A DNA stretch of 42,589 nt from Nocardia mexicana NBRC 108244. Lineage in GTDB: Bacteria > Actinomycetota > Actinomycetes > Mycobacteriales > Mycobacteriaceae. The position numbers and the translations under genes are program-made. The stretch is from assembly GCF_001613165.1 (NCBI RefSeq), contig NZ_BDBV01000120.1:1-42589 (forward strand). The letters are read 5' to 3'. Position 1 is the stretch's first letter, and each line of letters begins with the position of its first letter. Below are positions 16,838-25,400 of this stretch, in pieces. The notes under the pieces were generated by a model. It searched no databases, was not told the origin of the DNA, and saw nothing but the letters and a program-made list of their open reading frames with translations.

Positions 16838-18192
16838 TGGGTTTCGGCAGGGGCGTGGCCGTCGCGTTGACCACGCTGGTGCTGGCAACCGGCGCGGCAC
16901 CGGCCATGGCGCTGGAGCCCCCGCAGGTCGCCGTCGGTGCGGCGCCGCCGGACGGTGCGCCCGGCCCGGAGGTTCCGACCAAACAGGACAAGGGCTGCCT
17001 GGCGGTGGGCGTGCTCCCCGACAGTGATCTGTCGCAGGCGCCGCCGCCGGAGCGGGCATTGGGCCTGGCGCGGGCGCGGGCGCTGAGCCGCGGCGCCGGG
17101 GTGACCGTTGCGGTGATCGATACCGGAGTCTCGCCCAGCGCCCGGCTGCCCAACCTCACCGGCGGCGGAGACTACGTGTCCACCGGCGGCGACGGCCTGT
17201 CCGACTGCGACGCGCACGGCACGCTGGTGGCGGGAATCATCGGCGCGGCCCCGGACCAGGGCGACGGATTCTCCGGTGTCGCACCGGATTCCCAGATTCT
17301 GTCCATCCGGTACCGTTCGGGCGCGTTCGGTCCCGAGCGACCGAGCAGCGATCAGACACAGCAGATGGCGATCGAGATCCGGACCCTGGCCCGGGCGATC
17401 ACCCACGCGGCCAACCTCGGTGCCCAGGTGATCACGGTGGCGCTGCCGGTCTGCGTGCCGGCGGGTGCCGGTCTGGATCAGTCGATACTGTCGGCGGCCA
17501 TCGGACACGCCGTGCATGTCCGCGGTGCATTGATCGTGGCGGGGGCGGGGAACACCGGCAGCACGGGCTGCGAGCAGAATCCGCCCATCGATCCGAGTCA
17601 GTCGCGCGATTCGCGCAATTGGAGTGAGGTCAAGACGATTTCGGCACCGGGGTGGTTCGCGCCCGAGGTGCTGACCGTCGGATTCACCACGCCCAACGGT
17701 GCGCCGATGCCGGATTCGCTGTCGGGGCCGTGGGTTTCGGTGGCAGCGCCCGGCACCGGCATCGAATCGGTGGGTCCGGGCGGCGGCGGCCTGATCAACG
17801 GCATCGGCGAACCCGGAAAGCTGGTGCCGGTCGGCGGTGCGTCGTTCGCCGCGGCCTATGTCAGCGGTGTGGCCGCGCTGCTGCGTTCGCGGTTTCCGAA
17901 CGAAACCCCGACCGAGATCGGCGCGCGCCTGCAGGCGGCCGCCCACGCCCCGGCCCGGGGGATCGATAATGCCGTCGGGGCGGGCGTGATCGATCCGGCG
18001 GCCGCCTTGAGTTATCGGACTCCGCCGCAGCCTCCGGTCGGGCTGTTCCGGGCGTCGGAGCTGATCATGCCGGTTCCCGATCGCCCTCGGGACCAGCGCC
18101 CGGCGATCATTGCGACCGCCGTGATCCTGGCGGCTGTGGTACTGGGTGTAGGTGCCAGTCGTGCGAAATCTGTTACCGGGAGACGTGGGTGA
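16837..18192 (+). CDS. mycP: Mycosin, ESX membrane-anchored subtilisin-like protease
   Basis: 451 residues from ATG 16837, overlapping the eccD stop by one base (TGATG). An N-terminal signal peptide ends near APAMA-LEPP. The S8 catalytic triad is intact: Asp95 in VIDTG, His127 in DAHGTLVAG and Ser336 in GGASFAAAYVSG; oxyanion Asn239 lies in GAGNTG. A C-terminal membrane helix (IIATAVILAAVVLG, about 425-440) anchors it with the protease outside. Mycosins stabilise the ESX complex and can process substrates. Its stop overlaps the eccE GTG. Confidence 0.95.
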   Translation: MGFGRGVAVALTTLVLATGAAPAMALEPPQVAVGAAPPDGAPGPEVPTKQDKGCLAVGVLPDSDLSQAPPPERALGLARARALSRGAGVTVAVIDTGVSPSARLPNLTGGGDYVSTGGDGLSDCDAHGTLVAGIIGAAPDQGDGFSGVAPDSQILSIRYRSGAFGPERPSSDQTQQMAIEIRTLARAITHAANLGAQVITVALPVCVPAGAGLDQSILSAAIGHAVHVRGALIVAGAGNTGSTGCEQNPPIDPSQSRDSRNWSEVKTISAPGWFAPEVLTVGFTTPNGAPMPDSLSGPWVSVAAPGTGIESVGPGGGGLINGIGEPGKLVPVGGASFAAAYVSGVAALLRSRFPNETPTEIGARLQAAAHAPARGIDNAVGAGVIDPAAALSYRTPPQPPVGLFRASELIMPVPDRPRDQRPAIIATAVILAAVVLGVGASRAKSVTGRRG

Positions 18193-19910
18193 GCTTTCCC
18201 AGCATTCGAGTCGGCAGTCTCGAGCGCGGTCCGGTCGCCGCCGTGGTGATCGGCAGCAGCTTCGTGGTGGCCGGGGTGTGGGCACGCGCCCCGATCTGGG
18301 TCGGCCCGGCGATCGTCGGCCTGCTGCTGATCACCGTGACCGTCCGGTTCGGCGGCCGCACCACGGTCCGCTGGTTGCTGGACTGGGGCGAGTTCCGGTT
18401 CGGTCGCGAGGCACGGGCGCAGGCGCGCGCGGTGGTCCCGGAGGTTCGGGATGTGGCGGTCGCCGCCGGGGTCTGCGGTATCCACGAGGCCGGATCGACG
18501 CTGGTGGCGATGATCCAGCTCGCTCCGGATCTGGGGCTACCCACCGTTATCGCCGAGCAGACGGTCTACACCGAGGACATCGTTCCGGTCGACGACCTGC
18601 TGCCGATGCTCGACCAATACGGACTCGCGGTCGATATCGACATCGTCACCACCGGCCAGCGGGTCCGGCCGAGCACCGGGTACAGCATGCTCTACGACCA
18701 GCTGATCGGGTCGCATCCCGTGGTCGGTGACCGGTCGACCTGGCTGGTACTTCGGCTGGACCAGGAGCGCAATCTGTCGGCGCTGGCGCGACGGGGCCCG
18801 GCCGAGGTGTCGGGACCCAAAGCGCTCGCGACGGCGGCACATCGGATCGCCGGAAGGTTGCGCGAACGCGGTATCGCCGCACAGGCGTTGCCCGCCGAGG
18901 CTTTTCACGGTGCGGTCAGGCTCCTGCACGCCGGTGTGGAACTGCCGGACCTGCGGGAGAAGTGGGGCCACCTGGAGCCCTCGGTGCCCGGCCGCTTCGT
19001 GACCAGCTTCGCGATCGACTGGACCCGCCTGGACGGCGCCGGGCTCGACGACTGCTGGACCTGGAACCGCGGCCGCACCACGGTGGTCGTGAGTCTGGCT
19101 GGTGGTGCACTCGGCCCCCGGGGCCTGGTGCGCTACGTCGGTCCGGCACTGATGACCGAACCGCCCGGCTATCTGCGCCGACTGGGTGGCAAACAATCGA
19201 CCGCGCTGCTCGCGACGCTGCCGACGGGGACGTCGGTGCAGGCCGTACCCCCCGACGACACCGGCAACGATGTCGCCCCGGCGGATCTGCTCGCCGACCT
19301 GCCCATCGCCATCGGTCCCAACGGGCAGATTCTCGGCACCATCAGCGGGCAGCCGCGACATACGCTGGCGCTGCCGCTGTTCGATCCGGCGCGCTACAAC
19401 CCGCGCCGTCGCACGATCGACGTGCACGCGGAGTTGCCTGTGGCGCAGCAGATCGTGCTGCGGGCCATGGTCGTGGGCGCCGATGTCGAGGTGCACTCGG
19501 CACGGCCGCACCGGTGGTCGCAGCTGGTGTCGGCGGTGGGCGACACCGAGTCGCTGCGACTGGCCACCGACCCGGACGGCGCGCCTCCGGCCGGTCCGCC
19601 GTTGGGCCACGCGACGATCGCCGTCTTCGACCAGGTGCCGCCGCAGGGATCGACCGCGCATACGACGGTCACCATCAGCGATCCCGGGTCGCCGCGGCGC
19701 CGATCCGCCGACCTCGCCATCAATCAGGTCAGCGCGACATCCGTCGACGTCAACATCCCGATGCGCACGGTCCGGGTGGATCTGATCGAGCCGCGCGGCG
19801 AGACCCGCTACTACGATTCGCCCGCCCAGCCTCCGGTAGTCGCGTCGGCGCCGTACGAGTCCGTGGGGACGACCGTGCCCCTACCACCTGGTGACCGTCG
19901 AGTCGGTTAG
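18189..19910 (+). CDS. eccE: ESX membrane complex protein EccE
   Basis: 573 residues from GTG 18189, overlapping the mycP stop by 4 bp (GTGA). Two N-terminal membrane helices (about residues 15-31 and 36-52, separated by a short loop containing WARAP) are followed by a large soluble domain with the EccE pattern: WTRLDGAGLDDCWTWNRGRTTVVV and a later beta-rich region. EccE lies at the periphery of the ESX membrane complex. It is the last conserved component gene; the XRE gene follows after 16 bp. Confidence 0.92.
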   Translation: MSFPSIRVGSLERGPVAAVVIGSSFVVAGVWARAPIWVGPAIVGLLLITVTVRFGGRTTVRWLLDWGEFRFGREARAQARAVVPEVRDVAVAAGVCGIHEAGSTLVAMIQLAPDLGLPTVIAEQTVYTEDIVPVDDLLPMLDQYGLAVDIDIVTTGQRVRPSTGYSMLYDQLIGSHPVVGDRSTWLVLRLDQERNLSALARRGPAEVSGPKALATAAHRIAGRLRERGIAAQALPAEAFHGAVRLLHAGVELPDLREKWGHLEPSVPGRFVTSFAIDWTRLDGAGLDDCWTWNRGRTTVVVSLAGGALGPRGLVRYVGPALMTEPPGYLRRLGGKQSTALLATLPTGTSVQAVPPDDTGNDVAPADLLADLPIAIGPNGQILGTISGQPRHTLALPLFDPARYNPRRRTIDVHAELPVAQQIVLRAMVVGADVEVHSARPHRWSQLVSAVGDTESLRLATDPDGAPPAGPPLGHATIAVFDQVPPQGSTAHTTVTISDPGSPRRRSADLAINQVSATSVDVNIPMRTVRVDLIEPRGETRYYDSPAQPPVVASAPYESVGTTVPLPPGDRRVG

Positions 19911-19926
19911 GAGATCGGAGACGGTA

Positions 19927-20280
19927 ATGTTGGTCAACGTGGTAGCGGATTCCCAGTCGGAGGGCGGCGACTTCCAGCATCAGGACGGTGAGGATGCGCT
20001 GACTCCTCGGCAGTCCGCGGCGGCGATCTTCTCGAGTCGCCTGTCCGGCTTGATCGCGGAGTCGGTCGTATCCACCGAGGACGGATCCACGCGGGGCCTG
20101 ACGCTGTATTCGCTTGCGCAGCACCTGGAATTGGCCTACCCGGACGTCCCGGTATCGCAGTCGGGGCTCTACCGGCTCATCCACGGCGAGGCCATTCCCC
20201 GGCTGGATCTGATCATCGCCCTCGCCCGGGTCTTCGATGTGCCGCCCGAGTATTTCGTCACCGCCGAGAGCAGCCGCTGA
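19927..20280 (+). CDS. EspR-like XRE-family DNA-binding protein
   Basis: 117 residues from ATG 19927, with GGAG 6 nt upstream (the earlier GTG at 19891 overlaps eccE and has no such site). A disordered acidic N-terminus (~30 residues) precedes a helix-turn-helix domain: FSSRLSGLIAESV, then SLAQHLELAYPDVPVSQSGLYRLIHGEAIPRLDLIIALARVFDVPPEYF. The layout recalls mycobacterial EspR, an ESX-1 regulator and nucleoid protein, but the C-terminal dimerisation helices of EspR are missing. It directly follows eccE, so it is a good candidate regulator of this locus and of the inverted repeats reported here. The role is inferred. Confidence 0.8.
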   Translation: MLVNVVADSQSEGGDFQHQDGEDALTPRQSAAAIFSSRLSGLIAESVVSTEDGSTRGLTLYSLAQHLELAYPDVPVSQSGLYRLIHGEAIPRLDLIIALARVFDVPPEYFVTAESSR

Positions 20281-20359
20281 TCGCACCGTCCTGCGGTTTT
20301 CTCAACACCGGGAATAGCGGCGCCGCGCCGCCCGGACCTGGACGGATACCATCCCGGTC

Positions 20360-21445
20360 ATGCCGGACGAGGATCCCGGAGACGTATTTCTCCGCCACCG
20401 CGGCGCTGTTCTCGACGCTCTGCTGTCCGATCCCGCGTTCGGGCAATCGACCCCGGCACCTGCCGCCCCGGCACCGGACGTCGAGCCGGATATCGGTGTC
20501 GGTGCCGAGACCGGCGCGGCCCTGACCGGCTCACAGCCGAGTGAGCCCGGGACCGGCGGTACGTACTCCGAGCCGGTGTCGGCCCCGCGCCGTCCCAGCG
20601 GCGGACCGAAGGCCAGCGACCGCATCATGGCGCTGCTGAACGGGCAGTCGCCCGACAGCCAGTCCAGCGGAATCGAATTCACCTCGGACTACGCCGAGAC
20701 GGCCGGTAACCGGCTGGCCGCCCCGCCGAAGGAAGCGGAGAAGTCCGCCGAACCGGAGCGGGCGAAACCCTCCGAGCCGCAGCGCCCGGCCGGAGCGGCG
20801 GGTGTCGCCAATGACGTCCTGATCCAACTGCGTAAGCCGAAGGTGGCGCTGATCGCGGGCGGCGTGCTGGCCGTGCTGCTGGTGCTGGTTCTGATGACCA
20901 CCGGGGGCAAGGAGAAGGGGTCCGACCAGGTGGTGGTCGTGACTCCGGTGGCGGCCGCCCCGGCGTCACCGCAGCCCTCGGCGAGCGGTAAGGCCGCTGC
21001 GCCCGGCCAGGCGATCCAGGTGAGATCCGCCAAGGCACACTGCCCGTCGGGCAGCACCGACCCGATGGATGCCTTCGGCGGGCAGACCGGAAAGGCATGG
21101 TCGTGCGTGCGGGCCTACAAGCTCGACGGCCAGGTGCTGACCATCGACCTCGGCAAGAACTACAAGGTGGATTCGATCGGCATCGTGCCCGGCTGGGACA
21201 GCGTCGGCTCCGACGGCTCCGATCAGTGGAACAAGTACCGGACGGTCAGTCGGGTGTCCTACCAGTTCAACGATTCCAATGCGAGCACCTACACCCAGCA
21301 GACCCTGGATCAGCGCAGCCTGGTGGTCACCAACCTCGAACCGGCGGTGAGCGCCTCCAAGATCACTCTGACCGTGCTCGAGTCGAAGGGTGACCCGTCC
21401 ACCAACACCACCGCCATCTCCTCGATTGTGATCACCGGACAGTGA
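20360..21445 (+). CDS. Single-pass membrane protein with C-terminal discoidin-like domain
   Basis: 361 residues from ATG 20360. Residues 1-160 are a cytoplasmic, Pro/Glu/Ala-rich disordered region. One membrane helix lies at about 162-182 (VALIAGGVLAVLLVLVLMTTGG). The outside part ends in a ~140-residue beta-rich domain (AWSCVRAYKLDGQVLTIDLGKNYKVDSIGIVPGWD..., TTAISSIVITGQ), which resembles discoidin / F5-8-type carbohydrate-binding folds; the two cysteines near its start could pair. Its GTGA overlap with the next gene makes the two translationally coupled. Cell-wall sugar binding is possible but unproven. No ribosome binding site is evident. Confidence 0.78.
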   Translation: MPDEDPGDVFLRHRGAVLDALLSDPAFGQSTPAPAAPAPDVEPDIGVGAETGAALTGSQPSEPGTGGTYSEPVSAPRRPSGGPKASDRIMALLNGQSPDSQSSGIEFTSDYAETAGNRLAAPPKEAEKSAEPERAKPSEPQRPAGAAGVANDVLIQLRKPKVALIAGGVLAVLLVLVLMTTGGKEKGSDQVVVVTPVAAAPASPQPSASGKAAAPGQAIQVRSAKAHCPSGSTDPMDAFGGQTGKAWSCVRAYKLDGQVLTIDLGKNYKVDSIGIVPGWDSVGSDGSDQWNKYRTVSRVSYQFNDSNASTYTQQTLDQRSLVVTNLEPAVSASKITLTVLESKGDPSTNTTAISSIVITGQ

Positions 21446-22266
21446 CTCTCACCCATCTGATCTGCCAGTACTGCTCGCACCGCAACAGCGGCGCGGATTC
21501 GCAGTGCGCACACTGCGGTGCCCCGCTTCCTGCGGCGAGCCCGCATCCGGCGAGCAGCCCACACTCGGAACATCCGGCCCATACGACGCTCGAGGCGATG
21601 GAGCAGTCGGCCGGGCGGGCCGCGAAGAGGACGGAGAAGGCGGCCGGGCGGGCCGCCAAGAAGACGCTGACCGGCGCCGAGCACGCGGTGAAGGATGTGG
21701 GTCATGTCGCGAAGGACGTGGAGCGCACGGCTTTCGGCGCCGAACATCTCGCCGAGCGACTCGACTCGATGTCCTGGAAGACGGCGTCGATCATCCTGGG
21801 CGTGCTGCTGGTGCTGGCGATCTTCATATTCCGATCGTGCGACTTCTCTCCGCCCTCCTTCGACGGCTTCGCCGATGCCGGGACCGGCATGTCCGGCGGC
21901 GACCCGAAGTCGCTCCCGGAGTCGCTGCGGACCGCCTCGACCTGTCGTTCCGGCGGCGCCCCGCAGGCCGCGGATACCTGTGTCATCGAGGCGAATTCGC
22001 CACTGCTGACGGGCGGGATCACCGGCGGCCGCGCATTGTCGCTGACGGTGCAGTCCGAACCGGCCGTGCGGATCGCGGACACGATCACCCGCTGGCGTTC
22101 GGCGGGAACCACATCCCTGGCCGATACGCCCGTATTCGTAGGGGTGGGGCCATCGTCGACGATGCTCTACGCCGACCGCCGCAGCGGACTGCGCATCGAA
22201 ACCGGTGCCTTCACCGATCGAACCGCCGTGCGCACCTTCGCCCAACGCGCGGGCCTCGTCCACTGA
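21442..22266 (+). CDS. Zinc-ribbon single-pass membrane protein
   Basis: 274 residues from GTG 21442, overlapping the previous stop. An N-terminal zinc ribbon has Cys8, Cys11, Cys22 and Cys25. Residues ~50-105 are a Lys/Ala-rich amphipathic helical stretch with repeated AGRAAK units. A membrane helix lies at about 114-131 (TASIILGVLLVLAIFIF), followed by a ~140-residue outside domain with two cysteines (TCRSGGAPQAADTC). Function unknown. Coupling to the discoidin-like gene suggests a two-protein membrane module at the end of the ESX region. Confidence 0.78.
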   Translation: MTLTHLICQYCSHRNSGADSQCAHCGAPLPAASPHPASSPHSEHPAHTTLEAMEQSAGRAAKRTEKAAGRAAKKTLTGAEHAVKDVGHVAKDVERTAFGAEHLAERLDSMSWKTASIILGVLLVLAIFIFRSCDFSPPSFDGFADAGTGMSGGDPKSLPESLRTASTCRSGGAPQAADTCVIEANSPLLTGGITGGRALSLTVQSEPAVRIADTITRWRSAGTTSLADTPVFVGVGPSSTMLYADRRSGLRIETGAFTDRTAVRTFAQRAGLVH

Positions 22267-22310
22267 ACCGCCAGCGCCCCTCGTACTTCCGGCACGCTCT
22301 CGGCCGCAAG

Positions 22311-22326
22311 CCCCCACTACTGGGGA
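22311..22326. promoter_or_regulatory. Inverted-repeat operator before gdh
   Basis: CCCCCA-CTAC-TGGGGA differs from the best copy (10181) only at its first base. It lies 115 bp before the gdh start and 36 bp before the promoter-like element at 22363, so gdh carries both shared elements. Confidence 0.55.
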
Positions 22327-22362
22327 GAGTGGCCTTTACCACGCGAATTACCATCAGATTGT

Positions 22363-22383
22363 ACCGCTGAACAACGGCACGGT
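22363..22383 (+). promoter_or_regulatory. Copy B of the CCGYTRAACAACGG element, before gdh
   Basis: The sequence is ACCGCTGAACAACGG followed by CACGGT. The first 15 bases fit the shared pattern; the last hexamer is the most divergent of the four copies. It ends 57 bp before the gdh GTG and points toward it. Confidence 0.55.
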
Positions 22384-22440
22384 AATCGGGTCTCTCCGGG
22401 TCGGGCGGCAGGGAGTGCATGCACGAGACACGGAGGAACG

Positions 22441-25400
22441 GTGGCGGCAACCCAGCAGACGATTTCATGGAAGCGATTCCGTGACGATCCGACCGACCTG
22501 GAAGCGATCTACTTCCGTTGGATTCAGCCGGGTGCCGCGGCGCCCGCGATCACCGGCCGCGCCGAGTTGATCTATCGGCAGCACCTCGAGCTGGCCGCGG
22601 TCCGGCGGCCGGGTAAGGCGTTGACGCGCGTCTACCGGGCCGGGGACGGCTTCGGCCCCGCGATCCAGATCGTCAATGACGATATGCCCCTGCTGGTCGA
22701 TTCGGTGACGGCCGCGCTGCGGCGGCTGGGGGCAGTGGTCACCGAGGTGGTGCATCCCGTCTTCGACGTGCTGCGCGACAATCACGGCCGGTTGCGCGCC
22801 ATCGCCCCCGCGGAGGGCGAGGGCCGATCGGGCCCGAAGACCCGGCCGGGCGCGGGCACCGCGGTCCGCGAGTCCTGGATGCACGTGCAACTCGCGCTCG
22901 ACACCGACGACGAACTGATCCAGAACATCGAGCAGGCGCTGCGGCCGGTGCTCGGGGTGATCCGGCAGGTCGCCGACGACACCACACCCATGACCCGCGC
23001 GATCCGGGCGCTGGCGAACCGGCTCGACCACACCGCGGAATGGGTGCGCGACGCCGAGGTCCCCGAATGCGCGCGGCTGCTGCGCTGGTTGGCCGACGGA
23101 CACTTCACGCTGCTGGGCTACGGCTACTACGACAGCCCGAATCTCGTTGCGGCGGAACATGGTCCGGTCGCGCCCATCCCGGTGTCCGGCACCGGCCTCG
23201 GTGTGCTCCGCGGCGAATCCGGCAGCGAGATCGCGGTCCCCGCCTTCGACGGCGACGACTCGGTGCTGCGGATGGCCAACGGCTCGGCCGATGCCATGAT
23301 GCCGGGCTCGCCGGACGTCTACTTCATCAGCGTGGCCGACTACGGCGACGCGGATCCCAAGCAGTTCCTGCCCGCCGGAGGCCCGATCGAACCGCGCGGC
23401 GTGCACGTGTTCGTCGGCATGTTCACCGTGGCGGGCGCGCACGAGAACATTCTCGATATCCCGGTGATCTCGCGGCGGGTGCTGCAGGTGATCGACTGGG
23501 CGGGCTTCGCGCTGAACTCGTTCTCCGGCCAGGGCCTGCTCGAGATGCTGCAGACCTTCCCGCGGGTGGAGCTGTTCTCCACCGACGCGCGCCGGTTGTT
23601 CGAAACCGTCTCGGCCGTCATGAATTTGGGTTTGCGGCGACAGGTGCGGCTGTTCATCCGCCGCGACGCCGGCAGCGGCGCCGTCTACTGCCTGGTCTAC
23701 ATTCCGCGCGACCGCTACTCGACCGAGGTGCGGCTGCGGATGCAGGACGTGCTGCAGGCGGAGTTCGACGGTGAGCAGGTCGCGTACTCGGCCCGCGCCA
23801 CCGAATCCGAGCTCGCCGTCGTCTATTTCACGGTGCACCGCCGCCAGGATGCGCCGCTGGCCGACATCACCGAGTCCAACCGCGAACGCATCCAGGAGCT
23901 GCTGTTCGCCACCACCCGGACGTGGTCGGATCGGCTGCTGGCCGAGGCGGGGGGAAATCCCGAACTGTCCACCGCGGCACAGGATTACGCCGCCGCCTTC
24001 CCGGCCGGATATCAGGAGGAGTACTCCCCGGCGCAGGCGCTGGAGGATCTGCGCCGGCTGCGGCGGCTGTCCGACGGCGCGATCGAGACGAATCTGTACC
24101 GCAGCGACGAATCCGCCTCGGGGGAGTGGCGATTCACGCTGTATGTGGCCGGTACCGAGGTGTCGCTGAGCCGGGTGCTGCCGGTCCTGCACAGCTTCGG
24201 CGTCGAGGTGGTTTACGAGCGGCCGTATCGGCTGGATCTGGCCGACGGTTCGCGCCAGTGGATCTACGACTTCGGCCTGCGCGTGCCCGCGGCCCTGCTG
24301 CGCGGCACGACCGATCCCGACATCGAGGCGGACCTGTCCCGCTCGGTGGATCCGGAGTCGTTGCCCGACAGCAGCATTCGGCGCCGCCTGCCGGAGGCCG
24401 TCGCGGCCATGTGGCACGGCCGCACCGAGGTCGACGGGATGAACGAGCTGGTGCTGCGCACCGGGCTGCACTGGCGTCAGGTCGCCATGCTGCGGGCCTA
24501 TGCGAAATACCTGCAGCAGGCCGGATTCGCCTACACCTTCGGCAATATCACCCGCGCGCTCGTCACCCATCCGACGACGGCGCGCGCGTTCGCCGAATTG
24601 TTCGACGCCTACTTCGATCCCGACGGTGTCGGCTCGGTCGCCTCGGTGCGCGCCGCCGCCATCGCGGAGCGGCTGCAGGCCGAGATCGAGGCGGTCGTCA
24701 GCCTGGATACCGACCGGATCCTGCGGGCCATGCTGGGCCTGATCACGGCGACGTTGCGCACCAACTACTTCCGCCGCGGCGCCGACGGGCAGCCCACGGA
24801 GTACCTGTCCTTCAAGTTCGATCCGCACTCGATCAACGAATTGCCCCGGCCGCGGCCGCAATTCGAGATCTTCGTGTACTCGCCTCGGGTGGAGGGCGTC
24901 CATCTGCGGTTCGGTGCGGTGGCGCGCGGCGGGTTGCGGTGGTCGGACCGTCTCGAGGACTTCCGCACCGAAGTGCTGGGTCTGGTGAAGGCGCAGGCCG
25001 TCAAGAACGCCGTGATCGTGCCCGTGGGAGCCAAGGGCGGGTTCGTGGTCAAGCGGCCACCGGAGAGCACGGACGACCCTACGGTGGACCGTCAGGCGCT
25101 GCAGGCGGAGGGAGTGGCGTGCTACCGCACCTTCATCTCCGGCCTGCTGGATGTCACCGACAACGTGGACCACGCGACCGGGCAGGTAGTGCCGCCCGCG
25201 CGGGTGGTGCGCCGCGACAGCGACGACACCTATCTCGTCGTCGCCGCCGACAAGGGCACCGCGACGTTCTCCGATATCGCCAATGATGTCGCCCAGTCCT
25301 ACGGTTTCTGGCTCGGTGATGCGTTCGCCTCCGGTGGATCGGTCGGCTACGACCACAAGGCCATGGGGATCACCGCCAAGGGCGCGTGGGAGTCGGTGAA

